A stretch of 64,000 bases of DNA from Halosimplex halophilum (GTDB lineage Archaea > Halobacteriota > Halobacteria > Halobacteriales > Haloarculaceae), in NCBI RefSeq assembly GCF_004698125.1, contig NZ_ML214298.1, forward strand, positions 620,001 through 684,000, read 5' to 3'. The translations under genes were made by a program, and so were the position numbers. This document shows, piece after piece, positions 43,610-51,509 of the stretch (its first letter is position 1; every line of letters starts with the position of its first letter). The notes below the pieces were generated by a model. The model was not told the DNA's origin. It saw only the letters and a program-made list of their open reading frames with translations, and ran no database searches.

Positions 43610-44305
43610 TCACCGCCGGGCGACGAACACCGTCCGGCGGTCGTCGGGTCCGTACCCCTCGCGGGTCTCGACGGCGAGCCCCGTGTCGTCGAGCGCCGCC
43701 GCGACCGCCTCGTCGTCAAACGGCGTCATCGGCCGGCTGTTGGTGAACACCTCGCCGCTCTCGGTGAACACGACCGACACCCACTCCAGCCGGTCGTCCG
43801 GCCGCGGCTGCATCTGCGCCACCCGGACGTAGCGGCCGCCGTCGTACTCGCCGACGTGGTGCGCGGGCTCGTTGCCCTCCGGCGGGAGCGGCGAGTTGTC
43901 GAAGACGAGGACGCCGCCCGGCGCGAGGCGGTCGGCCAGCGCCGCCACCGCGGGGCCGAGGTCCGCGGGCGGCAAGTGGTTGATCACGCCCCGAATGGCG
44001 ACGACGGCGTCGAAGCGCCCGTCGGCATCGAGGTCGGGGAGGGCGTCCCGGCGGAGCGTCACCCCGTCGCCGCACTTCTCGCGCGCGCGGTCTAGCATCC
44101 CCTCGTGGGGGTCGACCCCGGTCACGTCGTACCCCGCCTCGGCGAACCGGCGGGCGTGTTCGCCCGTCCCACAGCCCACGTCGAGGACCGACGGGTCGCT
44201 CGCGGCCATCCGTTCATCGACGAACGCCACGTCCCGGTCGTAGTCCCACTCGCGCTGGATCGCGTCGTACAGGTCCGGGTGGTCGGTGTAGAGCCGCTCG
44301 GTCAT
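43610..44305 (-). CDS. Class I SAM-dependent methyltransferase
   Basis: A 231-residue methyltransferase. Motif I VLDVGCGTGEHARRF, acidic post-motif VTGVDPHEGML, DAVVAIRGVINHL and a post-III VLVFDNSPLPP. Starts TERLYTDHPDLYDAIQREWDYDRDV, similar to small-molecule methyltransferases of haloarchaea. Substrate unknown. It converges with the channel gene with 3 bp between stops. Confidence 0.88.
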   Translation of the reverse strand: MTERLYTDHPDLYDAIQREWDYDRDVAFVDERMAASDPSVLDVGCGTGEHARRFAEAGYDVTGVDPHEGMLDRAREKCGDGVTLRRDALPDLDADGRFDAVVAIRGVINHLPPADLGPAVAALADRLAPGGVLVFDNSPLPPEGNEPAHHVGEYDGGRYVRVAQMQPRPDDRLEWVSVVFTESGEVFTNSRPMTPFDDEAVAAALDDTGLAVETREGYGPDDRRTVFVARR

Positions 44306-44407
44306 CGGGTCGCTCGTCGGTCCGCTCGGCGGTAGTCGTTTCGGCGAACGCGTCCGCCCCGGTGATCCGCGGCCGCCGGGTGGCGTCGACCCGCCCGACC
44401 CCGCTCC

Positions 44408-45624
44408 TCAGACCAGTTCCTCGCCGGGGAGGAGGTACTGCTCGGCCACGTCGAAGTCGATCTCGATACCGAGGCCGGGGCCCTCCGGGAGGTCGATCTG
44501 ACCGTCCTCGATGACGTCGCCGTCCTCGCCGGTGCGGTCGACCAGGTCCTCGAACCACGGCACGTCGAAGGCGTGGTACTCCAGCGCGACGAAGTTCGGG
44601 ACCGAGGCGGCGGCGTGGGCGGCCGCGACGGTGCCGACCGGCCCCTGGATGTTGTGGGCGACGATGGGCACCCCCTCCAGGTCACAGAGCGTGGCGATCC
44701 GCCGGAAGTCCCGGAGACCGCCGCAGTTTGCGGGTCCGGCGCGGCCACGTCCATCCCCTCGGCGTCGAGCATCTCCTTGAACTCGCCGGGGTCGCGCAGG
44801 TTCTCGCCGGTCATGACCGGACACGAGGTGGCCTCCCGGACGCGGCGGTGGGCGTCGTACTTCCGCGGCTGGACGGGGTCTTCGAGCCACGCCAGATCGT
44901 ACGGTTCGAGCTTCTCCGCGAGCCGGGTGGCGGTCTCGACGGTAAAGTTCCAGTGCAGATCGAACCCCAGGTCCACGTCGTAGCCGACCTCCTCGCGGAC
45001 GGCCTCGACGAGCGAGGTCTTGTGTTCGATGGCGGCGTTGTCCAGCCGGCGAGCCGCGGTGTCCACGTCGGCGTGGGTGCGCACGTCAAGGTCGAACTTC
45101 AGCGCGTCGAAGCCAGCGTCGACGACCTCGCGGGCCGCCTCGGCGTAGGACTCGGGCGTGTAGACCTCGCGGGGGTCGACCGCGCCCGACTGGGCCTCGC
45201 CCAGCGACTCGCCGCCGTGGGTGTCGCAGTACACCCGGACCGAGTCGCGGTACTTCCCGCCCAGCAGCTCGTAGACCGGCACGTCCAGCAGTTTCCCCTT
45301 GATGTCCCACAGCGCCATCTCGACGCCGGGGCCGGGCTCCCACATCACGTCGCGGACCCGTTCGATATCGAGGGGGTTCTGCCCCTCCAGCCGGCCGGGA
45401 TCGTCCGGCCCCTCGCCGTGGACCTCGCCGTAGCCCGTGATCCCCGCGTCGGTCTCGACCTTGACGACCCCCCACTGGAAGTTCGCCTGCAGGATTATCG
45501 TCGACACGTCGGTGATCTCGATGTCCCGCTCGGGCGGCCGATGCGTCTCCTCGTCGGTGAAGTCCATCCACGGCACCCCGCCGCCCGGCGGGATGACGTA
45601 CTCCGGTGTCTCTTCGTCTGCCAT
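44408..45624 (-). pseudogene. Frameshifted enolase-superfamily sugar-acid dehydratase-like gene
   Basis: The mandelate racemase/muconate lactonising type protein is encoded in two frames. Frame 1 runs from the ATG at 45624 through QANFQWGVVKVETDAG, ALKFDLDV, FDLHWNF, LAWLEDPVQP, TGENLRDPGEF and MDVAAPD. Then, near 44733, the frame shifts, and the match continues as ANCGGLRDFRRIA, PIVAHNIQGPVG and IEIDFDVAEQYLLPGE to the stop at 44408. One base seems to be missing from the codon after GAC, at CCGGACCCGC. Metal ligands (Asp, Glu, Glu) and the His are all kept, so the break is recent or a sequencing error. An intact version would be about 405 residues. Confidence 0.85.
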
Positions 45625-45729
45625 GTGTTCGCAGACGGCGCGCGGCCGGATGAAAACTGCGGGGGCGGCGAGTCGGTCCGGGGTCCCGGTGGCGCCGTCG
45701 CCGTCGGGGGTACCCGACAATTTACGTGG

Positions 45730-45749
45730 ATACACACACGACTGTGTAT
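45730..45749 (+). promoter_or_regulatory. Candidate VapB operator
   Basis: Perfect inverted repeat ATACACA (45730-45736) and TGTGTAT (45743-45749) around a 6-bp spacer, ending 2 nt before the antitoxin ATG. A weak AATTTACG TATA-like element lies just upstream (45719-45726). The site would cover the start of transcription and suits autorepression. Confidence 0.55.
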
Positions 45750-45751
45750 TG

Positions 45752-45985
45752 ATGGCCACGAAGACGATCTCGCTCGACGAGGAGGCCTACGAACGCCTCG
45801 CGGCGGAAAAGCGCGAAGGAGAGAGTTTCAGCGACGTAGTGAAGCGCCTCGCGGGCGAACGGTCGTGGAGCGAGGTCGCCGGTATCTGGAGCGACGGGAC
45901 CGACGACATCGAATCGGCGATCGAGGAGGGTCGCGACCGTTCCCGGGCCCGTCGGAAGTGCCTGAGCGACGACATCGACGGATGA
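45752..45985 (+). CDS. vapB: VapB-type antitoxin
   Basis: A 77-residue antitoxin of the archaeal VapB group (PF02697 type). N-terminal ribbon ATKTISLDEEAYERLAAEKREGESFSDVVKRLAGE binds DNA; the acidic/basic C-terminus (IESAIEEGRDRSRARRKCL) should wrap the toxin. The ATG at 45752 fits the promoter and operator, giving a leaderless mRNA. Stop overlaps the toxin ATG by ATGA. Confidence 0.9.
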   Translation: MATKTISLDEEAYERLAAEKREGESFSDVVKRLAGERSWSEVAGIWSDGTDDIESAIEEGRDRSRARRKCLSDDIDG

Positions 45986-46374
45986 TACAGGACACGTCGT
46001 TCGTCCTCGACGTGCTCGGCGGCGACGAGAACGCCCTCGACGCGCTGGCAGACATCGAAAGCGACCGCAAGCCCGAGAAGGTCTCGTCGGTCACGGCGCT
46101 CGAACTCCACGAGGGCGTCGGTCGGTCCGACCGCCCGGACGACGAGAAGGCGGCCGTCCTCGACGTTCTGGACTCGAAGACCGTCGTCCCGGCCGACCAC
46201 GACGTGATGCGCCGTGCGGGCCGTATCTCGGGTGAACTGTACGCGACCGGCGAACCGATCGACAGGGAGGACTGCGTCATCGCCGCGACTGCACTCCGGG
46301 AGGACGAACCCGTTCTGACGCGGAACGTCGACCACTTCGAGCGGATCGACGGACTCGACGTGCGAACGTACTGA
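45982..46374 (+). CDS. vapC: VapC-type PIN-domain toxin
   Basis: A 130-residue PIN ribonuclease. Acidic metal ligands: D4 (QDTSFVLD), E41 (TALELHEG), D97 (REDCVIAATA) and D117 near TRNVDHF. These match the VapC order. Such toxins cleave initiator tRNA or rRNA until bound by the antitoxin. Translationally coupled to vapB by ATGA. It converges on the FrhB gene with 25 bp between. Confidence 0.93.
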   Translation: MIQDTSFVLDVLGGDENALDALADIESDRKPEKVSSVTALELHEGVGRSDRPDDEKAAVLDVLDSKTVVPADHDVMRRAGRISGELYATGEPIDREDCVIAATALREDEPVLTRNVDHFERIDGLDVRTY

Positions 46375-46399
46375 CCGAAAAACGGGCTACAGCACGCTC

Positions 46400-48115
46400 T
46401 CAGTGCTCGGCCTCGTGGGGGTTGAGCTCGGTCCCGTACTTGTCGGCGTGGTCGGTGTAGTCGATGAACCGCGGCGCGTCGGGGTCGAAGGGGCGTTTCA
46501 GCGAGTCGAACGCTTTCTTCTTGTCCCAGGACTGCAGGCCGCCGATGGCCGACCGGTCCTCCAGATCGTGGTAGTCCAGGTCCTCCTTGGTGAGGTTCCA
46601 GGCGTCGAGGCCCTGCTCGGTGCGGACGATGACCGAGGAGTACTCGTCGCTGGAGCCGACGGAGCCGACGGTCAGGTCGGCGCAGTAGCCGGTGAAGTCC
46701 GCGCACTCGTCACAGCCCTTCAGGGCGGCGTCGTGGAACTCCTCGACGTCCTCGTCGACGATGAGTTCGCCCTCGTGGTCGTAGGCCATCATCCGGCCGT
46801 CGAGTACGTCCATCTTGCCCACGTTCTCGAGGTCGATGTCCCGCTCCTCCTCGAGCTTCTCGCCCATGAGCTTCTGGTAGTTGAAGTTCTTCGTGCACAT
46901 CAGGGCGATGGCGTAGTCGATGGCCCGCACCCCGTCCTCCTGGCTGGCATAGTCCCACTCGAAGTCCTGCAGGGCGCGGATGCCCTCGATCTCGCAGGGC
47001 GTGCCCACGAGCGCCAGGGAGGCCTCCTCGACGGGCACGTCGAGCTTGTGCTCCCACTGGGAGAGGTTCAGGTTCCCGAGCGCCATCGTCTGGTTGTAGA
47101 AGCTCCCGGCGTTGTCGATGCACTCCTCGGGCGTCGTGGCGAGGAACGACTCGGCCTTCCAGGGCTCGTCGTCGCTCTCGGTGGCGATGAGCGCGCCGTC
47201 GATCTCGCCCTCCTCCAGGAGCGTGCACAGCACCGCCGTCACGAGGCCGCCGTCCTGCGCATTTTCGCGCCAGTCGTCCTCGACCTTCGCGGAGAACTCG
47301 GTGATCGGGTCGCCGGCGCCCTTGACGTTGTCGTCGCCGCCGGTGATCTTCCACTGGCGCTCGTAGCGCAGGCCGCCGCGGGGACAGAAGTCCCAGCACA
47401 TCGAACAGCCCGTACACATCTTGACGAGTTCGGGCAGACCGTCGTCGCCGATGCCGATGGAGTCGGAGGGGCAGGAGGCGACGCAGGTGCCACACTGGAT
47501 GCAGCGGCCGTCGTCGATGACCGCCTCGTCCAGTTCCATGAACCACGTCTTGTCGTCGGGCGTCTCGATGTCGTTCATCCGCGAGCGGATCTCGTAGGAG
47601 GGGGTGTCCAGCGCCAGCTCCTCCTCGCCGGGCCGCTGGACCCGCTTGTCGGCCGGCGTCTCGTAGACGTCCTGACTCTCGCCCTCCGCCGGCTCGGTGA
47701 ACTCCACGTCCCGGAGCTTGCCGTGCTCGTCGACGTTCGCCGGCGTGGCGCCGCCGTCCGGGACGGCCGCCGACCCGTCGGACTGCCCGTCGGCTGCGCC
47801 GTGGGCGTGGCCGCCCCCGGAGTGACCGCCGCAGCCGCAGGAACTCCCGCAGCCGCAGTCGTCGCCGTCGTCGCTCCGGCCGGTGTCGGGGACGCCGGGC
47901 ATGGGGCCGTCGCGGCCGCTCGGGGTCCCGCCGTCCGTCACGAGCCGGTCGTCGTCCAGTTCGAACGCCGCCCCGTCGTCGGTCCCGCGGTCGTGCTCCG
48001 CGAGTTCCGGCGCGGCGTCGGCGGGCGCGACCCCGTCGGGGTCGGCCCGCGCGTCGTCCGCGGCACGGTCGCGCTCGCGGCGACCCCGTCGGCGGTTCCG
48101 TCCGTCAGTCGCCAT
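46400..48115 (-). CDS. FrhB-type F420-binding family iron-sulfur flavoprotein
   Basis: A 571-residue protein of the coenzyme F420 hydrogenase/dehydrogenase beta-subunit family. N-terminal 190 residues: acidic, with a Cys/His-rich CGCGSSCGCGGHSGGGHAHG patch (about 87-106). Then two [4Fe-4S] ferredoxin motifs (CIQCGTCVASCP at about 205-216 and CTGCSMCWDFCP at about 234-245) and the FrhB domain (LVGTPCEIEGIRAL, IALMCTKNFNYQKL, CDECADFTGYCADLTVG). The ATG at 48115 overlaps the reductase stop by 11 nt; GTG 48124 is the alternative. Probably passes electrons from F420H2 to the siroheme reductase. Confidence 0.88.
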   Translation of the reverse strand: MATDGRNRRRGRRERDRAADDARADPDGVAPADAAPELAEHDRGTDDGAAFELDDDRLVTDGGTPSGRDGPMPGVPDTGRSDDGDDCGCGSSCGCGGHSGGGHAHGAADGQSDGSAAVPDGGATPANVDEHGKLRDVEFTEPAEGESQDVYETPADKRVQRPGEEELALDTPSYEIRSRMNDIETPDDKTWFMELDEAVIDDGRCIQCGTCVASCPSDSIGIGDDGLPELVKMCTGCSMCWDFCPRGGLRYERQWKITGGDDNVKGAGDPITEFSAKVEDDWRENAQDGGLVTAVLCTLLEEGEIDGALIATESDDEPWKAESFLATTPEECIDNAGSFYNQTMALGNLNLSQWEHKLDVPVEEASLALVGTPCEIEGIRALQDFEWDYASQEDGVRAIDYAIALMCTKNFNYQKLMGEKLEEERDIDLENVGKMDVLDGRMMAYDHEGELIVDEDVEEFHDAALKGCDECADFTGYCADLTVGSVGSSDEYSSVIVRTEQGLDAWNLTKEDLDYHDLEDRSAIGGLQSWDKKKAFDSLKRPFDPDAPRFIDYTDHADKYGTELNPHEAEH

Positions 48116-49811
48116 GAGCGACACCTCCCGAGACGTTGGCGTCGGCCCGCTGCATGATCTTCCGCAGGCGGTCGTTGCCGACGCGGCGGGTCCACTCGTA
48201 GAACCGCTCGCCCTCCTCGCGCTCGTCGACGTAGGCCTCGAACAGCTGTTCGATGGCCGGGATCACCGCCTGGGCCGGCACGGCGTTCTCGACCCAGTCG
48301 AGGAACTCGTTGTCCGACCCCAGCGAGCCGCCGAGGCCGAAGTCCATCCCCTCGACGATGTTGTCGCCCTCCTCGTTGGTCGTCGTCTCCGGGTCGTCGA
48401 CGTTGACCGTCTCGCCGCGGAAGCCGATGTCGGCGATCTGCGGCTGGGCACACGACGCGGAACAGCCGGACATGTGCATCCGCACCACGTCGAGGTCGTC
48501 GGGCGTGTCGATGCGGCGGTCCAGCGCCTTCGCCCAGCGGTACACCCGATTCTTGGTCTCGATGATGCCGTAGTTGCAGAACTCCGAGCCCGTGCAGCCG
48601 ACGGCGCCCCGCGAGAACGGGCCGGGGTCGGGCTCGTACTTGCGGGCGAACGGCTCGTTGAGCAGGTCGCCGACGTTCTCCGCCGGGATGTGGGTGATGA
48701 GGAAGTTCTGGTCGGTGGCGAGGCGGATCGAGGCGTCCTCGGTGCCGTACTCCTTCGCGGCGCGGGCGGCCTCCGCGAACTCGTCGCCGCCTATCCGGCC
48801 CGCGATGACGTTGAAGCCGACGTACTTCAGGCCGTCTTCCTTCTGGTCGTGGACGCCGACGTGGTCGCCGGTGTACCCCTCGGTGAGGTCCGTCCCGGCC
48901 GTCGGCAGGTCGACCGAACAGCGCCGGCGGACCGCCTTTTCGAACTCCTCCGTTCCGAGCTGCTCGACCAGGTAGCGCATCCGGCAGACGCCGCGGTTGT
49001 TGCGGTCGCCCAGTTCCTTGAACGTCTGGGCGATGGCGCGGCAGAACTCGACGGCGTCGCCCGGCGGGACGAACACGTCCATCTGGGTGGCCATGCGCGG
49101 GCCGTCCGAGAGGCCGCCGCCGACCTTGCAGTGGAAGCCGTAGATCTCCTCGCCGTCCACTTCCTTCCGGGCGGGGGTCATCCCCACGTCGTTGATCTGC
49201 GACTGGCCGCAGTCGTGCTTGCAGCCGGTGATGGTCATCTTGAACTTCCGCGGGAGGTTGGCGTACTCGCGGTTGCCGGTGAAGTAGTCGGAGACGGCGT
49301 CGATGACCGGCTGGGCGTCGAAACACTCGTGGCCGTCCAGTCCCGCGGCGGGACAGCCCAGGACGTTGCGCGCGCCGTCGCCGCAGCCCTGGACGGTCGT
49401 CAGGCCGACCTCCTCGTAGGTCTCCCAGATGTCGGGCACGTCCTCGACGCGGATCCAGTGTTTCTGGATGTCCTGGCGGGTCGTGATGTCGAGGAAGGCG
49501 TCGCCCCAGATGTCGTTTTGCTCCTCGCCGCCGTACTCCTCGGGCGCGACCGCGTACTCCTCGGCGACCTCGCCGACGACCTCGGCCTGCTCGGGCGTCA
49601 GGTAGCCGCCGGGGACCTTCGTCCGCATCATGAAGTAGTCGCCCTTGCGGCCGTGGCTGTACATGCCGGCCCACTTCAGGCGCTCCCACTCGCCGTCGCC
49701 GGCGCGCTCCTCGATCTCGTCGAACGAGAGGCCCTGCTCGGCGTACTCCTTGACGTCCTCGATCACGTCCAGCGGGTGTTTCTCCTGTTTCCACTCCTCG
49801 ACCGTGTTCAT
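48105..49811 (-). CDS. Siroheme nitrite/sulfite reductase
   Basis: A 568-residue assimilatory-type nitrite/sulfite reductase. Six-electron reduction of nitrite or sulfite at a coupled siroheme-[4Fe-4S] centre. Cluster ligands C406, C412, C450 and C454 (CTGSEFC...CSASC); siroheme-facing DITTRQDIQKHWI and MTITGCKHDCGQSQI. TTRQDIQKHWIRVEDVPDIW resembles M. tuberculosis SirA (a sulfite reductase) more than plant nitrite reductase, but substrate is not settled. ATG at 49811; earlier in-frame residues are not family-like. First of two overlapping genes. Confidence 0.93.
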   Translation of the reverse strand: MNTVEEWKQEKHPLDVIEDVKEYAEQGLSFDEIEERAGDGEWERLKWAGMYSHGRKGDYFMMRTKVPGGYLTPEQAEVVGEVAEEYAVAPEEYGGEEQNDIWGDAFLDITTRQDIQKHWIRVEDVPDIWETYEEVGLTTVQGCGDGARNVLGCPAAGLDGHECFDAQPVIDAVSDYFTGNREYANLPRKFKMTITGCKHDCGQSQINDVGMTPARKEVDGEEIYGFHCKVGGGLSDGPRMATQMDVFVPPGDAVEFCRAIAQTFKELGDRNNRGVCRMRYLVEQLGTEEFEKAVRRRCSVDLPTAGTDLTEGYTGDHVGVHDQKEDGLKYVGFNVIAGRIGGDEFAEAARAAKEYGTEDASIRLATDQNFLITHIPAENVGDLLNEPFARKYEPDPGPFSRGAVGCTGSEFCNYGIIETKNRVYRWAKALDRRIDTPDDLDVVRMHMSGCSASCAQPQIADIGFRGETVNVDDPETTTNEEGDNIVEGMDFGLGGSLGSDNEFLDWVENAVPAQAVIPAIEQLFEAYVDEREEGERFYEWTRRVGNDRLRKIMQRADANVSGGVAHGD

Positions 49812-49881
49812 GTGTGATCCCCCCGATCGCCGGAGGCGTGTGTGTCTGTCCCGTTCATAAGTGAGAATCACGCGGCGCTCG

Positions 49882-49902
49882 CGTTGTGTCCCACTCACAA
49901 CG
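49882..49902 (-). promoter_or_regulatory. Inverted repeat upstream of the siroheme reductase gene
   Basis: Perfect 7-bp repeat CGTTGTG and CACAACG with a 7-bp spacer, 71-91 nt before the reductase ATG. A CTTATG element (about 49855-49861, minus strand) may be the TATA box, placing the repeat where an activator would bind. Confidence 0.45.
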
Positions 49903-50159
49903 TGACCCACCCTGTAAGTCCCCCTCACGGACAGCCCTGCCACGACTGCGGGAAACCCCACACGAGTTGCCGCTACCACGGACGGGTCGGCCGCGCCGGT
50001 GACACCACCGTCTCACCGTCAGCGACCCACCGAACCCAACTGCGACCGGCGCCGGCGTCCCCAGCGGCGTCATTTCCCGCCGTGGCACGTTCGCTGCGGA
50101 TATCGCGTCCCCCTCCGGCGATCCGGCCCGCAACACCGGCTCGACGATCCGGACAGTGT

Positions 50160-50174
50160 TGCCTGTTCCAGGCA
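50160..50174 (+). promoter_or_regulatory. Small palindrome upstream of the CGC-protein promoter
   Basis: TGCCTG and CAGGCA around TTC form a 15-bp palindrome, 31 bp before the TTTATAT element. A possible regulator site. Confidence 0.3.
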
Positions 50175-50204
50175 GTGACGGCGAGGGGTGCGGAGAAGTG
50201 GTCC

Positions 50205-50211
50205 TTTATAT
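50205..50211 (+). promoter_or_regulatory. TATA-like element of the small CGC protein
   Basis: TTTATAT, 30-36 nt before the ATG at 50241. A short leader or none is expected. Confidence 0.5.
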
Positions 50212-50223
50212 GGAGCGGAGCCG

Positions 50224-50241
50224 TTCGGTAGTACAACCGAA
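50224..50241 (+). promoter_or_regulatory. Near-palindrome at the start of the small CGC gene
   Basis: TTCGGTAGTACAACCGAA is symmetric at 16 of 18 positions (TTCGGT / GTAC core / ACCGAA). It covers the predicted transcription start and the A of the start codon, where a repressor would block transcription. Confidence 0.5.
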
Positions 50242-50396
50242 TGAGCGACACGAAGAACGTGCAGACGGCCGACGACGAAGCGCAGGTCGAACCGGACGAC
50301 GAACGCGAGGTCGACACCTCCCACCTCGACGGGGTCGAGGACGGCTGCGGCTGCGCCGAGGTGTGGGAACACCTCTCCGACGAGCGCGACGAGTAG
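50241..50396 (+). CDS. Small acidic CGC-motif protein
   Basis: A 51-residue protein below normal length cut-offs. Acidic N-terminus, then HLDGVEDGCGCAEVWEHLSDERDE with a CGC motif that could bind metal or be modified. It has a clear TATA-like element and an operator-like palindrome, and is divergent from the siroheme reductase operon. The partner FrhB protein has similar CGCG motifs. No family is recognised; a redox or metal-linked role is inferred. Confidence 0.65.
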   Translation: MSDTKNVQTADDEAQVEPDDEREVDTSHLDGVEDGCGCAEVWEHLSDERDE

Positions 50397-50404
50397 GCCC
50401 GGCG

Positions 50405-50410
50405 TTTATC
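50405..50410 (+). promoter_or_regulatory. TATA-like element of HTH_10 gene
   Basis: TTTATC, 24-29 nt before the ATG at 50434, leaderless spacing. It lies only 9 nt after the stop of the small CGC gene. Confidence 0.45.
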
Positions 50411-50433
50411 CGCCCCCGGCGCGTACGCTGCTT

Positions 50434-51093
50434 ATGAGCGCCATCGGGGAGTTCAGGGTGCCAGCGGCCGCGTTTCTGCTCGACGACGCGCTGGGGAGCG
50501 TCGCGGGGACCGTCACCGTCGAGCGGATGGTCGTCGACGGCGACGAGGCGGTGACGCCGTACGTCTGGGTCGCGTCGGCGGACTTCGAGGGCTTCGAGGC
50601 GACGCTCGACGGCGACCCGTCGGTCGCGTCGTTCGCCCTGGTCGAGGACCACCCCGAGGAACGGCTCTACCGGATCGAGTGGCGCGACGAGCACAACGGC
50701 CTGCTCCCGGCGCTGGACGACGTGGCCGCGACCGTCCTGCGGGCCGAGGGGGAGGACGGCGTCTGGACGCTCCGGGCGCTGTTCCCCGACCGCGACGCCG
50801 CCGCGACGTTCCACGACCGGGTCCGGGAGGGCGACGAGGGGATCGAGCTGGTCCGGCTCTACCGCGCCGACGACCCCTCGACCTACGGGCAGTACGAGGT
50901 GACCGACGAGCAGCGCGAGGCGCTGACCGTCGCCCGCGAGGCCGGCTACTTCGCGGTCCCGCGGGAGTGCTCGCTGGCGGACGTGGCCGAGGAACTCGGC
51001 ATCTCCCGCAACGCCGCCTCCGCGCGGCTCCGGCGCGGCCAGGACGCGCTGGTCGGCCACACCCTCGACCACGACGACCGGCCGCCGTCCTGA
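50434..51093 (+). CDS. Bat-like HTH_10 transcriptional regulator
   Basis: A 219-residue regulator built like the one at 32363: sensor region (RVPAAAFLLDDALG, VTPYVWVASADFEGF, YRIEWRDEHNGLL) and C-terminal HTH_10 (TDEQREALTVAREAGYFAVPRECSLADVAEELGISRNAASARLRRGQDAL). The two may share ancestry. Its place beside the siroheme-reductase module suggests, but does not prove, a role in controlling it. Confidence 0.9.
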   Translation: MSAIGEFRVPAAAFLLDDALGSVAGTVTVERMVVDGDEAVTPYVWVASADFEGFEATLDGDPSVASFALVEDHPEERLYRIEWRDEHNGLLPALDDVAATVLRAEGEDGVWTLRALFPDRDAAATFHDRVREGDEGIELVRLYRADDPSTYGQYEVTDEQREALTVAREAGYFAVPRECSLADVAEELGISRNAASARLRRGQDALVGHTLDHDDRPPS

Positions 51094-51215
51094 GCGGCAC
51101 TTAGTACCCGTGACCTGTCACACCGAGGGCTGAGAGGCGTCGCGGCCCGAGAGAGGGTGATGGCGCCGGTAGAACTGTCGTCGACCGACGGGCGTTCGCA
51201 TCGCAGGAGCAAACC

Positions 51216-51476
51216 ATGATCAGCGGCTCGCAGCCGGCCGAGGACATCTCGGTCGAAGCGAGCGAGCCGGACGCGGTCCCCGTCGCCGTCGTCGAGCGGA
51301 TCGCGGCGGCGAAGGAGTGTGGCGTCGAGGAGATCCCGCCGCTGTACCGGTCGGTCGACCCCGACGCGCTCGCGGGGCTCGTCGCCGGCGGCACCGGGGG
51401 GCTCAGGGTCTCGTTTTCCCACGCAGACTGTCGGGTCGTCGTCGACGGCGAGGGGCGCGTCGGCGCCGCCCGCTGA
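51216..51476 (+). CDS. HalOD1 output-domain protein
   Basis: An 86-residue single HalOD1 domain: VPVAVVERIAAAKECGVEEIPPLYRSVDPDALAGLV then LRVSFSHADCRVVVDGEGRV. It resembles the HalOD1 gene at 10866. Such small domains often accompany haloarchaeal signalling proteins. It follows the HTH_10 gene by 122 bp on the same strand. Confidence 0.82.
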   Translation: MISGSQPAEDISVEASEPDAVPVAVVERIAAAKECGVEEIPPLYRSVDPDALAGLVAGGTGGLRVSFSHADCRVVVDGEGRVGAAR

Positions 51477-51509
51477 CGGCCGCAGCCGCGGGCGGATACA
51501 GAGGACGGC

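Larger units (their letters stand above)
49812..50240. other. 429-bp divergent promoter region
   Basis: No gene is seen. It serves the reductase operon on the minus strand and the small CGC protein on the plus strand. It holds CGTTGTG/CACAACG at 49882-49902, TGCCTG/CAGGCA at 50160-50174, the TTTATAT element at 50205-50211 and the near-palindrome at 50224-50241. Confidence 0.6.
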
